Assembly: GCA_050260215.1 (NCBI GenBank) | Contig: JBLNBU010000206.1 | Coordinates: 1-19,360 of the forward strand | Source: JBLNBU01 sp050260215 | GTDB taxonomy: Bacteria > Pseudomonadota > Alphaproteobacteria > Rhodospirillales > Magnetospirillaceae | DNA length: 19,360 bases | Direction: 5' to 3' | In this document: positions 1 to 7,528 of the stretch, piece by piece | Position numbering within the stretch: the first letter of the stretch is position 1 | How the letters are laid out: each line of letters begins with the position of its first letter | The notes under the pieces: model-generated | Databases searched by the model: none | What the model was told of the DNA's origin: nothing | What the model saw: the letters and a program-made list of their open reading frames with translations, nothing else | Made by a program: the position numbers and the translations under genes

Positions 1-655
1 CTTCAACGGCGACAATTTCGACCATGCCGGGCTGGGGTTCATCTCGGGCGGATACCTCATCGCCGCGCAGCTGGGCGCCCGGCCGATCCAGTTCCACCCG
101 GTGCCCGACGGCACGCCCAAGTGGGGCACCGAATGGAAGCGCGCGGTCAAGCAGTGGTACAACCGCGCCTTCGCCGTGGGCACCCACGGCGCGGTGATGT
201 CGTACCGCGGCAACTACCTGGACCTCGATCCCACCTACAAGGACGCCTTCGGCCGCCCGCTGCTGCGCCTGACCTTCGACTACGGCGAGAACGAGCTGCG
301 GATGAGCGACCACCTGACCATGCAGGCCGAGCGCATCGTCAAGGCGATGAAGCCGGCGCATGTCAGCATCAACAAGGCGACCCGGCCCTATTCCATCGTG
401 CCCTACCAGACCACCCACAACACCGGCGGCGCCATCATGGGCTCGGACCCGCGCACCAGCGCCGTCAACAAGTACCTGCAGAGCTGGGACGTCCCCAACG
501 TGTTCGTCCTGGGCGCCTCGGCCTTCCCCCAGAATGCCGGCTACAACCCCACCGGCACGGTGGGCGCGCTGACCTACCTGGCGGTGGACGCCATCAAGTC
601 CCAGTACCTGAAACACCCCGGCCCCCTGGTGGGGACAGAGGCGCGGCGACGCTGA
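1..655 (+). CDS. GMC-family FAD-dependent oxidoreductase, C-terminal part (5' truncated)
   Basis: The frame is open from base 2 to the TGA at 653-655, giving about 217 residues that begin inside the protein; the FAD-binding N-terminus lies outside the window. The visible part matches the C-terminal substrate domain of GMC oxidoreductases (gluconate 2-dehydrogenase large-subunit and alcohol dehydrogenase type). It carries the THNTGGAIMG stretch, which holds the likely active-site histidine, and the terminal NAGYNPTGTVGALTYLA motif, with the second catalytic-type residue and an FAD contact. Such enzymes oxidise sugars, sugar acids or alcohols, often on the periplasmic side with a cytochrome c partner. 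The substrate cannot be told from this fragment. It converges on the minus-strand debranching-enzyme gene with only 20 bases between the stops, and I see no clear terminator there. Confidence 0.88.
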   Translation, partial: FNGDNFDHAGLGFISGGYLIAAQLGARPIQFHPVPDGTPKWGTEWKRAVKQWYNRAFAVGTHGAVMSYRGNYLDLDPTYKDAFGRPLLRLTFDYGENELRMSDHLTMQAERIVKAMKPAHVSINKATRPYSIVPYQTTHNTGGAIMGSDPRTSAVNKYLQSWDVPNVFVLGASAFPQNAGYNPTGTVGALTYLAVDAIKSQYLKHPGPLVGTEARRR

Positions 656-675
656 GAACGATCAGGAGTGCGGCC

Positions 676-2844
676 TCACATCTCCACCCGGATGTCGACC
701 TCGCCTTCGCGATTGAGCACGTTGATGCCGACGCTGTGGGGGTGGCGGTTGAGGATGAGGTCGACCTTGGCGCGGCCGACGGCCAGGCCTTTGATCTCGA
801 CCTGGTCGAGGAACGGCGGCAGCGAGGGCCGCTGGAACAGGATGGTCGGCGGATCGGCGGTCAGTTCCAGGCCCAGCACCGCCTGCAGCATCAGGAACGG
901 GCTGGCCGCCGCCCAGGCCTGGGGGATGCAGGCGACGGGGTAAAGCGTGGGGCCCTGGCCCGGCTGGCGGGGGAAGCCGCAGAACAGCTCGGGCAGGCGG
1001 TTGAGGTCGACGGCCATGGCGGCGTCGAACATGCCGGCCAGGATGGCTTGGGCGCGCTCGGCCATCCCATAGCGGGCCAGCCCGGCGGCGATCAGGGCGT
1101 TGTCGTGCGGCCAGATCGAGCCGTCGTGGTAGCTCATGGGGTTGTAGCGGTTCTGGCCCTCGCCCAGCGTGCGCACCCCCCAGCCCGAGAACATGGCCGG
1201 CCCCATCAGCGAGCGGGCCAGGCGCTCGGCCCGCTCGGGCAGCACGATGCCGCAATAGAGCAGGTGGCCGGGGTTCGAGCTGTGCACCCGGCAGGGCCGC
1301 TTCTCGCCGTCCAGCGCCAGGGCGTAGGTGCCCAGGTCGCGCAGCCAGAACGCCTCGTCGAAGTGGCGGACCAAGTCGGCGGCCTGCTGGAACAGCTCGC
1401 CGGCACGCTCGGGCATGTCCAGGGTGCCGGCGATGTCGGCGGCGCCGCGCTTGGCGGCGTAGACATAGCCCTGGACCTCGCACAGCGCGATGGGGCCCTC
1501 GGCCAGGCTGCCGTCGGCGTGCATCACCGAATCCTCGGAGTCCTTCCAGCCCTGGTTGACCAGGCCCTCGGGGCGGCGGCGCTGGTATTCGACGAAGCCG
1601 TCGGCGTCGACGTCGCCGTACTGGTCGATCCAGGCGATGGCGCGCTCGATGGAGGGCCACAGCTGGCCCAGGAAGGCGCGGTCGTTGGTGCGCTGCAGGT
1701 AGGCGGCGGCCAGCATGACGAACAGCGGCGTCGAATCGGCGCTGCCGTAGTAGCAGCCATAAGGCACCTCGCCCAGGTTAGCCATCTCGCCTTCCCGCCA
1801 CTCATGCAGGATCTTGCCGGGCTCGGCGTCCTTGCGCGCCGACACCCGGTCGGCCTGGTTGGCGGCCAGGGTGGCCAGCACCCCGCGGGCGACGCCAGGG
1901 TCGACCCACAGGTATTCCAGCGCGGTGATGATGCCGTCGCGGCCGAACACGGTGGAGAACCACGGCACCCCGGCATAGGGGTAGGGGCCGTCGGGGGTGT
2001 CGGTGACCAGCATGCGCAGGTCCGCGCGCGAGCGATCCAGCCAGTGGTTGAACTGCTGGTTCGAGGTGGCGATGGTGCAGGTGCGCACCGCGCCCAGCTT
2101 GGCGATCAGCTTGCCGCGGCTGCGGTCGAAGGCGCCCGCGTCCGGGCCGCCCTCGTGGGTCTCGGTGCCGACCTCCATGTAGGCGGTGTGGAACAGTTCG
2201 AACGACTCGTGCGGGGCCAGGCGGGGCTTGAAGCGGGCGTGCTCGCCGTCGATCTCGGCCGGGGGTTCCGAGAATTCGATGCGGGTGCGCCGCTCGATGC
2301 CGTCCAGGCCCTCGTAGAACAGGGTGACGCCCGTCTCGCCCACCTCGCGCCAGGCCCGGCCGCGAGCGCGCCGGTGCATGCCTCGCACCTCGAAGACGTC
2401 GACGAAGTCGGCGTCGAACAGGTAGCCCATGTCGGTGTCCAGCTCCGTCTCGCCATAGTTGAACACCCGGGTGCGGCAGTACAGCGCCCCTTCCCACAGG
2501 AACTGCGAGCGGAACACGTGCACGGTGCCGCGCGGGATGATCGAGTCGCCGGTCACCGGGATGTCGGGGTTGGTCAGGTCGACGGCGACGAAGGCGTTGT
2601 CCTCGTGCACCGTCGACGACAGCAGCAGCGGGCGCTGGTGGCCCAGGTGGAATTCGTGGTGCGACAGCATCCGCGTGCCCCGGTGGTAGACGCCCTGCTC
2701 GCCGCCGCCCACCGAGCCCATGTCGCCGTAGCGGTCGAACACGGCGAAGCTGTCGCCATCCTTCAGCGTCAGCGTCCGCATCGCCACCCGGGGCGAGGTG
2801 GCCAGCACATAGGCGTGTCCCTTGACGCGGATGACGTCTGTCAT
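676..2844 (-). CDS. Amylo-alpha-1,6-glucosidase / glycogen-debranching-type protein
   Basis: This is a 722-residue protein with an N-terminal glycogen-debranching 'bis' beta domain (about residues 10-225, starting VIRVKGHAYVLA) and a C-terminal (alpha/alpha)6 glucosidase barrel (about 260-700). Barrel landmarks are GRDGI (301-305), GWKDS (432-436) with a likely catalytic aspartate, and SYHDGSIWPHDNALIAAG further on. No signal peptide is seen, so it is probably cytosolic. The family hydrolyses alpha-1,6 branch glucose or related alpha-glucosides; the true substrate of these bacterial two-domain proteins is usually unproven. The ATG at 2844-2842 overlaps the TGA of the upstream glycosyltransferase (ATGA), so the two are translationally coupled. 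The frame stays open well upstream, but that part runs through the glycosyltransferase in another frame and is not coding. Confidence 0.9.
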   Translation of the reverse strand: MTDVIRVKGHAYVLATSPRVAMRTLTLKDGDSFAVFDRYGDMGSVGGGEQGVYHRGTRMLSHHEFHLGHQRPLLLSSTVHEDNAFVAVDLTNPDIPVTGDSIIPRGTVHVFRSQFLWEGALYCRTRVFNYGETELDTDMGYLFDADFVDVFEVRGMHRRARGRAWREVGETGVTLFYEGLDGIERRTRIEFSEPPAEIDGEHARFKPRLAPHESFELFHTAYMEVGTETHEGGPDAGAFDRSRGKLIAKLGAVRTCTIATSNQQFNHWLDRSRADLRMLVTDTPDGPYPYAGVPWFSTVFGRDGIITALEYLWVDPGVARGVLATLAANQADRVSARKDAEPGKILHEWREGEMANLGEVPYGCYYGSADSTPLFVMLAAAYLQRTNDRAFLGQLWPSIERAIAWIDQYGDVDADGFVEYQRRRPEGLVNQGWKDSEDSVMHADGSLAEGPIALCEVQGYVYAAKRGAADIAGTLDMPERAGELFQQAADLVRHFDEAFWLRDLGTYALALDGEKRPCRVHSSNPGHLLYCGIVLPERAERLARSLMGPAMFSGWGVRTLGEGQNRYNPMSYHDGSIWPHDNALIAAGLARYGMAERAQAILAGMFDAAMAVDLNRLPELFCGFPRQPGQGPTLYPVACIPQAWAAASPFLMLQAVLGLELTADPPTILFQRPSLPPFLDQVEIKGLAVGRAKVDLILNRHPHSVGINVLNREGEVDIRVEM

Positions 2845-3905
2845 GCCAGGCCTCCCGCCACCGGCCACAGGGGCGGGCGCCGCTGCCGGGCCAGGCGGCG
2901 GTACAGCGCCAGGTAGTCGGCGGCCATGCGCGCCGCCGAGAAGCGGCGCTCGAACTCGGCCCGGCAGCGGATGCGGTTGAAGCCGGCCGCCCGTTCCACC
3001 GCCGCCACCGCGGCGTCGACGTCGTCGACGATGAAGCCGGTGACGTCGTCCTCGATCACCTCGGGCACCGAGCCGTTGCGCCAGGCGATGGTGGGGGTGC
3101 CGCAGGCCATGGCCTCCAGCATCACCAGGCCGAAGGGCTCGGGCCAGTCGATGGGAAACAGGTGGGCCAGGGCGCCACCCAGGAACGCCGCCTTGTCCGC
3201 CTCGCCGATCTCGCCCACCCACTCGACCAACGGGTGGTCCAGCAGCGGGCGCACCACCTGGTCGAAATACGTCTGGTCGGAGGGCGCGGTCTTGGCGGCG
3301 GCCTTCAGCGGCAGGCCGGTACGCCGGGCGATCTCGACCGCCCGCTCGAACCCCTTTTCGGGCGAGAAGCGGCCGAGGAAGGCAAGATAGCCGCCCGGCT
3401 CGAAGCTGGGGCGCAACAGGCCGACCGGCAGGCCGTGGTGGACGGTGGCGACCCAGTTGGCCCAGCCGATGGGGGCGCGCTGGGCGTCCGAGATCGACAC
3501 CAGGGGCACGTCGTCGAACTCGCGGTACAGCGGCACCAGGTCGCGCAGGTCCTGGCGGCCGTGCAGGGTGGTCAGCATCGGCACCGCGCTGCGCCGGGCC
3601 AGGGGATAATGCAGGTAGTCGCAGTGGACGTGGATGATGTCGAAGCTGTCGGCCTCGGCCATCACCGCTTCCAGTTGCAGGACGTGGTGGACGGTGGTGT
3701 CGGCACAGTCGGGATCCAGGCGGAGCGCGCGTGCGCAGATCCCCACCAGCCGCGCCGAGGTGCGCGAATCGGCGCTGGCGAACAAGGTGACGTCGTGGCC
3801 GGCGCCGACCAGTTCCTCGACCAGATAGGAAACCACCCGTTCGGTGCCGCCGTAGAGCAGGGGGGGCACCGCTTCGTGCAGCGGGGCGACCTGGGCAATG
3901 CGCAT
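2841..3905 (-). CDS. Glycosyltransferase family 4 protein
   Basis: This is a 354-residue GT-B fold glycosyltransferase. The N-terminal half opens MRIAQVAPL with the glycine-rich YGGTERVV loop at residues 18-25. The C-terminal half has LGRFSPEKGFERAV (about 177-190) and the GT4 E-X7-E signature at E256 and E264 (EPFGLVMLE), followed by AMACGTP. The enzyme should move a sugar from a nucleotide donor to an acceptor in the cytosol; donor and acceptor are unknown. The ATG at 3905-3903 follows a GGGAG-type ribosome site 6 bases upstream and begins exactly at the family's usual N-terminus. Its stop overlaps the start of the debranching-enzyme gene. The coupling suggests a joint role in making or trimming an alpha-glucan or similar storage or stress carbohydrate; that role is inference. 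Confidence 0.9.
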   Translation of the reverse strand: MRIAQVAPLHEAVPPLLYGGTERVVSYLVEELVGAGHDVTLFASADSRTSARLVGICARALRLDPDCADTTVHHVLQLEAVMAEADSFDIIHVHCDYLHYPLARRSAVPMLTTLHGRQDLRDLVPLYREFDDVPLVSISDAQRAPIGWANWVATVHHGLPVGLLRPSFEPGGYLAFLGRFSPEKGFERAVEIARRTGLPLKAAAKTAPSDQTYFDQVVRPLLDHPLVEWVGEIGEADKAAFLGGALAHLFPIDWPEPFGLVMLEAMACGTPTIAWRNGSVPEVIEDDVTGFIVDDVDAAVAAVERAAGFNRIRCRAEFERRFSAARMAADYLALYRRLARQRRPPLWPVAGGLA

Positions 3906-4001
3906 TCCCACTCCCTTTCCGGCAAGCCATACACTCGTGGGGACAGGTGGGGGATTCCTCGGAGCAGGGCAATTCGCCGTCTGGGGAAGGGCCGTCGCTC
4001 G

Positions 4002-4028
4002 TTGACTTGGCTCGGCGCCCGCCATAAC
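4002..4028 (+). promoter_or_regulatory. Candidate promoter of the zapA transcription unit
   Basis: TTGACT at 4002-4007 matches a sigma-70 -35 box at five of six bases. CATAAC at 4023-4028 is a four-of-six -10 with a short 15-base spacer; TAACCT at 4025-4030 gives 17 bases but a poorer box. It lies 40 bases before the GTG of the small gene at 4068, in the 162-base divergent gap shared with the minus-strand glycosyltransferase. I found no convincing minus-strand promoter in that gap. Confidence 0.4.
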
Positions 4029-4067
4029 CTCGCCTCGTCGACGGGTGTTTTTTCGGGGGCTTGTAGC

Positions 4068-4304
4068 GTGGATCAGGGCGGGGGCGACAACGGGACCAGG
4101 ACGGAAGCGGCGGTGCAGCGGCTGGGCGCCGCCATCGATCGCCTCGAGGCCGCGGCCGCCCGCGTCGGCGCCGGCGACCTGCTGCTGGCCGGCGAGCTGC
4201 GCGACGCGCGCGAGGATTATGCCCGCCTGCAGGACACCACCCGGGTGGTGTCGGGGCGGCTGGACGCCGCCATCGACCGGCTGCGCACCCTGCTGGAGGA
4301 ATAG
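4068..4304 (+). CDS. Small coiled-coil protein encoded upstream of ZapA
   Basis: This is a 78-residue protein starting at GTG 4068. From about residue 12 to the end it is a charged, leucine/alanine-rich helix with heptad-like spacing (AAVQRLGAAIDRLEAA near the start, GRLDAAIDRLRTLLEE at the end), so a coiled coil is likely. It has no signal peptide or membrane segment. The stop is followed after 3 bases by the zapA start, and the zapA ribosome site GGAGGA (4295-4300) lies inside its last codons, so the two are one unit. Small coiled-coil proteins (DUF4164-like) are often found just before zapA in alphaproteobacteria; a role with the division ring is inference. Both the exact family and the start codon are uncertain, because the frame is open far upstream. 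GTG 4068 was chosen from promoter position and protein character. Confidence 0.7.
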   Translation: MDQGGGDNGTRTEAAVQRLGAAIDRLEAAAARVGAGDLLLAGELRDAREDYARLQDTTRVVSGRLDAAIDRLRTLLEE

Positions 4305-4307
4305 GCC

Positions 4308-4601
4308 GTGGCCGTCGTCAATCTCACCGTCAACGGCCGCGTCTACGACATCGCCTGCGACGATTCCCAGGTCGCCCGCGTCCAGGAACTGGGCCGCCTG
4401 GTCGACGACCGGGCCCAGACGTTGCTGGCTTCGGTGGGCAACGTCAGTGATTCCCGCCTGCTGGTCATGGTCGGGCTGATGCTGGCCGACGAACTGGCCG
4501 AGGCGCGCGAGGAACTGCGCCGCCTCAACGGCTCGGCCGAGGCCATCGACGCCCTGGCCGGGCGCATCGAGGGCATTGCACGCCGGCTCGAGAGGGCCTA
4601 G
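4308..4601 (+). CDS. zapA: Cell division protein ZapA
   Basis: This is a 97-residue protein with the ZapA plan. A short N-terminal beta domain (VNLTVNGRVYDIACDDSQ, residues 4-21) leads into a helical segment containing LVDDRAQTLLASVG and the typical LLVMVGLMLADEL. A C-terminal coiled coil (about 60-97) mediates dimer and tetramer assembly. ZapA binds FtsZ protofilaments in the cytosol and stabilises the Z ring. The start is GTG 4308, preceded by GGAGGA seven bases upstream; this start gives the family's usual beginning. The next gene product is 6S RNA and then 5-formyltetrahydrofolate cyclo-ligase, the same zapA-ssrS-ygfA order found in many proteobacteria, which supports the call. Confidence 0.93.
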   Translation: MAVVNLTVNGRVYDIACDDSQVARVQELGRLVDDRAQTLLASVGNVSDSRLLVMVGLMLADELAEAREELRRLNGSAEAIDALAGRIEGIARRLERA

Positions 4602-4605
4602 ATTC

Positions 4606-4780
4606 GCAGGCGGAGCGGTATGCTGCACGGTGCGTCAGGCAGCCAATGTCCCTGGGGCCAATAATATCCTCTCGGGGGCTGTCCCTGCCGGAGCCGTGGT
4701 TCCGGTACATGGCCACCCACCTGCGATTGCAGGCCGCGGAGGACTTGCATATGCCAACGGCCGCGGCGGCGCCGCTCCAC
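4606..4780 (+). ncRNA. ssrS: 6S RNA
   Basis: The 193-base gap between zapA and the cyclo-ligase gene holds the conserved 6S RNA position and sequence hallmarks. GGAGCGG (4612-4618) pairs with CCGCTCC (4772-4778) as a terminal stem, and TATGC (4619-4623) pairs with GCATA (4747-4751). The core has CAGGCAGCC, then TCCCTGGGGCCAATAATAT, then GGGGGCTGTCCCTG, whose arms pair around a central bubble. On the 3' side lie a GCCGTG...CATGGC hairpin and a CCTGC-GATT-GCAGG hairpin (4720-4733). 6S RNA mimics an open promoter, binds sigma-70 RNA polymerase and lowers transcription in stationary phase. The ends are estimated from pairing and may be off by 10-20 bases. The cyclo-ligase reading frame is open through it, which should not be read as coding. 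Confidence 0.87.
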
Positions 4781-4794
4781 CTTTCCCCCCGCCG

Positions 4795-5382
4795 ATGACC
4801 CACGCCGATCCCGCCACCGACGCCGCCAAGAAGGCGCTGCGCGCCCACGCCGTCGCCGCCCGCGCCGAGGCCTGCCTGCGCCTGGGCGAGGCGGCCGGGC
4901 AGGCGCTGGCCGGGCTGGACCTGCCCATCGCCCCGGGTGCCGCGGTCGCCGGCTATTGGCCCATGGGCGACGAGATCGACCCCAGGGCGCTGATGGCAAG
5001 GCTCTCGGCCCGCGGTTGCCGCCTGGCCCTGCCGGTGGTCACCGCCCGGGGACAGCCGCTGGACTTCCGCGCCTGGGCGCCGGGCGATACCCTCGAGCCG
5101 GGACTGTACGGCACCCTTCACCCCGCCGCCTCGGCCCCGCCGGTGCAGCCTGCCGTCCTGCTGGTGCCCATGGTGGCCTTCGACCGCCGCGGCGGTCGGC
5201 TGGGATACGGCGGGGGCTACTATGACCGGACGCTGGAACTGGCGCGCCGGCGCACCCAAGTGCTCGCCATCGGGGTGGCGTTCGCCGCCCAGGAGGTGCC
5301 GATGGTGCCGCGCGACGGCCACGACCAGCCGCTCGACCTCGTCGCCACCGAGGCCGGGCTGTTGACCATGGAGACGACATGA
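4795..5382 (+). CDS. 5-formyltetrahydrofolate cyclo-ligase
   Basis: This is a 195-residue cytosolic enzyme, usual for the family. It converts 5-formyltetrahydrofolate and ATP to 5,10-methenyltetrahydrofolate, recovering the folate trapped in the 5-formyl form. Landmarks are an N-terminal basic helix (AAKKALRAHAVAARAEA), GYWPMGDEID (about residues 53-62), and the signature VPMVAFDRRGGRLGYGGGYYDRTL (about 124-147), which holds the nucleotide/phosphate loop. ATG 4795 starts just after the 6S RNA, whose presence upstream fits the known ssrS-ygfA linkage. The frame extends upstream to 4576 through the RNA, so longer annotated versions are probably wrong. The TGA overlaps the ATG of the next gene (ATGA), so the two are coupled. 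Confidence 0.92.
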   Translation: MTHADPATDAAKKALRAHAVAARAEACLRLGEAAGQALAGLDLPIAPGAAVAGYWPMGDEIDPRALMARLSARGCRLALPVVTARGQPLDFRAWAPGDTLEPGLYGTLHPAASAPPVQPAVLLVPMVAFDRRGGRLGYGGGYYDRTLELARRRTQVLAIGVAFAAQEVPMVPRDGHDQPLDLVATEAGLLTMETT

Positions 5383-6191
5383 GAATCCTCTATCTGGGCG
5401 ACGTGGTCGGCCGTTCGGGCCGCGACGCGGTGATCGAACGCCTGCCCGAGATCCGCAAGCGCCTCGAAACCGACTTCATCGTCGTCAATGGCGAGAACGC
5501 GGCCCACGGCTTCGGCATCACCCCCAAGATCTGCGAGGAGTTCTACGCCGCCGGAGTCGACGTGCTGACGCTGGGCAACCACAGCTGGGACCAGCGCGAG
5601 ATCATGCCCTATATCGATGGCGACGCCCGCCTGCTGCGGCCGCTGAACTATCCGGTGGGCACGCCCGGCAAGGGGGTGGGGATCTATCCGGCATCGCGCG
5701 GGCGCAAGGTGATGGTGATCCAGGCCATGGGCCGGCTGTTCATGGATCCCTTGGACGATCCCTTCGCCGCGGTCGAGCGCGAACTGGCCAAGGTCCGCCT
5801 GGGCGCCGGCGGGGTCGACGCCGTCGTGCTCGACGTCCATGCCGAGGCGTCCTCCGAGAAGATGGCCATGGGGCAGTTGTTCGACGGCCGCACCAGCCTG
5901 GTGGTCGGCAGCCATTCCCACGTGCCCACCGCCGACACCCAGATCCTGCCCAAGGGCACCGCCTACCAGACCGACGCCGGCATGTGCGGCGACTACGATT
6001 CGGTGATCGGCATGAAGAAGGACGCGGCGGTGTTCAAGTTCGTGCGCAAGATCCCCGGCGAACGCTTGAGCCCGGCCGAGGGGCCCGGCACCGTCTGCGG
6101 GGTCCTGGTCGAGACCGACGACCGTACCGGCCTGGCCACCCGCGTCGGCGCGCTCAGGGTGGGGCCCAGGCTGGCCGAGTGCTGGCCTTGA
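5379..6191 (+). CDS. YmdB-family metallophosphoesterase (TIGR00282 type)
   Basis: This is a 270-residue calcineurin-like phosphoesterase. Metal-binding motifs occur in family order: GDVVGRSGRDAV (7-18), NGENAAHGFGITPKI (about 38-52), TLGNHSWDQ (about 65-73), DVHAEASSEK (about 151-160) and VGSHSHVPTADTQIL (about 177-191), then the conserved GTAYQTDAGMCGDYDSVIG. Members are dinuclear-metal cytosolic enzymes; the Bacillus YmdB acts on 2',3'-cyclic nucleotides and affects biofilm decisions. The natural substrate in alphaproteobacteria is not settled. The start overlaps the cyclo-ligase stop by four bases. Length and motifs are complete, with no missing metal ligand that I can see. Confidence 0.9.
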   Translation: MRILYLGDVVGRSGRDAVIERLPEIRKRLETDFIVVNGENAAHGFGITPKICEEFYAAGVDVLTLGNHSWDQREIMPYIDGDARLLRPLNYPVGTPGKGVGIYPASRGRKVMVIQAMGRLFMDPLDDPFAAVERELAKVRLGAGGVDAVVLDVHAEASSEKMAMGQLFDGRTSLVVGSHSHVPTADTQILPKGTAYQTDAGMCGDYDSVIGMKKDAAVFKFVRKIPGERLSPAEGPGTVCGVLVETDDRTGLATRVGALRVGPRLAECWP

Positions 6192-6198
6192 CGCGTTC

Positions 6199-7290
6199 CT
6201 AGCCTTGTTCGGGAAAGGCCACGGTGAACACGGTACCGTGGCCTGGCCGTGAGGTCAGGGCCAGCTTAAGGCCCAGCAGGTCGACGGTCTTGCGCACCAC
6301 CGCCAGGCCCAGGCCGGCGCCCTTGGTGCGGTCACGTTCGGAATTGCCGATCTGGAAGAACTCCTCGAACACCAGCCTGTGGTTCTCCGGGGCGATGCCG
6401 ATGCCGGTGTCCCACACCTGCACCATGGGGCGGCCGTGCCGGTGGCGGCAGGCGACCAGCACGCCGCCCCGCTCGGTGTAGCGAACCGCGTTGGAGACCA
6501 GGTTGTCGAGCATGCGGCCCAGCAGAACCGGGTCGGTGCGGACCCGGCAGGTGCAGGTGCTGCGGATGTTGAACGTCAGCCCCTTGGCTTCGGCCGACGG
6601 ACGGTGGCGGTCGTCGAGGGCGGCGATGACGTCGGTCAGCACCACATCCTCCCGCTTCGGCACGGTCAGGCCAGCTTCCAGCGACGACACGTCCAGCAGC
6701 GAGCGCAGCAGGTCCTCGCCCGCCGCCATGGCCATGTCCATCTTCTCCAGCACCGCGGCGGCCATGGGCGCGTTATCCATGGCCGACAAGGTGGCGTGGT
6801 ACAGGCGCAGCGCCTGGTAGGGCTGGCGCAGGTCGTGGCTGGCGGCGGCCAGGAAGCGCGATTTGGCCGAGTTGGCCCGCTGGGCCTCGTCGCGGGCCGC
6901 CATCAATTCGGCGATGGTGTTCTCGTAGGCTTGGTAGTAGTGGCGCATGCCTTCGATGGCCAGGCAGACCAGGATCTCGTCGGCGACGAACACCATGGTG
7001 GCCATTGCCGCCTCGGCCGTCCACTTCACCTCCCCGAACGGCGGAATGAAGTAGTACACCGCCATTATCGCCCCCAGCACCGTGGCCAGCGCCGCCGGGC
7101 CCAGCCCGAAGAAGATGGCGGCAAGGGTGACCGCCGGGAAGAAGCTTACATAGGGCAGGCCGAATTCCTGCGGCGCAATGCCCAACCGCAGGGCCAGGCC
7201 GGCGGCGGCCAGCAGGGTTGCCCCTGCATAGCGCAGTCGCACGTCAAGGATGGACGGTCCGTTGGCTGCCAACTGGGTGAGCGCCGTCAT
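6199..7290 (-). CDS. Orphan membrane sensor histidine kinase
   Basis: This is a 363-residue kinase if started at ATG 7290. Residues about 18-115 hold roughly four hydrophobic segments in the style of the KdpD-like DUF4118 membrane region. A short helix linker follows, then the phosphoacceptor box SHDLRQPYQAL with H152. The ATPase domain has the N box LDNLVSNAVRYTERGG, G1 DTGIGI, an F box VFEEFFQIGN and G2 GAGLGLAVVRK. It should autophosphorylate on H152 and pass phosphate to a response regulator; none is encoded nearby, so partner and signal are unknown. An upstream ATG at 7422 with an AGGGG ribosome site would add 44 residues. That extension is full of codons rare here (AGA, AGG, CGA, ATA, GTA), so I prefer 7290, which has AAGG six bases upstream. 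Its stop lies 7 bases from the converging phosphoesterase gene. Confidence 0.88.
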   Translation of the reverse strand: MTALTQLAANGPSILDVRLRYAGATLLAAAGLALRLGIAPQEFGLPYVSFFPAVTLAAIFFGLGPAALATVLGAIMAVYYFIPPFGEVKWTAEAAMATMVFVADEILVCLAIEGMRHYYQAYENTIAELMAARDEAQRANSAKSRFLAAASHDLRQPYQALRLYHATLSAMDNAPMAAAVLEKMDMAMAAGEDLLRSLLDVSSLEAGLTVPKREDVVLTDVIAALDDRHRPSAEAKGLTFNIRSTCTCRVRTDPVLLGRMLDNLVSNAVRYTERGGVLVACRHRHGRPMVQVWDTGIGIAPENHRLVFEEFFQIGNSERDRTKGAGLGLAVVRKTVDLLGLKLALTSRPGHGTVFTVAFPEQG

Positions 7291-7332
7291 GACCAGCCTT
7301 ATGACAAGAAACCGAGGGTTGCGTCTCTCTGG

Positions 7333-7345
7333 CGTAGGTCCTACG
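7333..7345. promoter_or_regulatory. Perfect inverted repeat upstream of the histidine kinase gene
   Basis: CGTAGG-T-CCTACG is a perfect 6-base palindrome around a single base, centred 49 bases upstream of the chosen kinase start. Its size fits a dimeric regulator site. No family is assigned. If the kinase really begins at 7422, the palindrome lies inside the coding region and loses its meaning. Confidence 0.35.
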
Positions 7346-7528
7346 AGCGGTGGACCAAAGGTTGGTGCCGGCGCGCAGGCGAGCGCGCTTCGGCCCTTCC
7401 CCTCGTGCCACAATGTTGCCATAGTCGGCCCCTAAGCGTGGTGGTGCCACCCGCTGCTATCTCCATGACACAAGATGTGGTATTGGCTTCGGCCAGGCGC
7501 CCATCGCAATAGGGTTTGACGTCCGGAC

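Noticed and set aside
121..2916. A 931-codon plus-strand open frame opposite the debranching-enzyme gene
   Set aside because: Its translation is low-complexity Gly/Ala/Val/Arg/His-rich and is the antisense shadow of a recognisable gene; high G+C content produces such frames.
2845..3972. In-frame upstream extension of the debranching-enzyme gene to 1098 residues
   Set aside because: The added part is arginine/proline-rich junk and overlaps the whole glycosyltransferase gene in another frame.
3906..4628. In-frame upstream extension of the GT4 gene to 595 residues
   Set aside because: It would run antisense through zapA and the small gene before it, and lacks the family N-terminus; ATG 3905 has a ribosome site.
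7515..7520. TTGACG as a -35 box for yebC
   Set aside because: It lies only eight bases before the ATG, leaving no room for a -10 box and start site.
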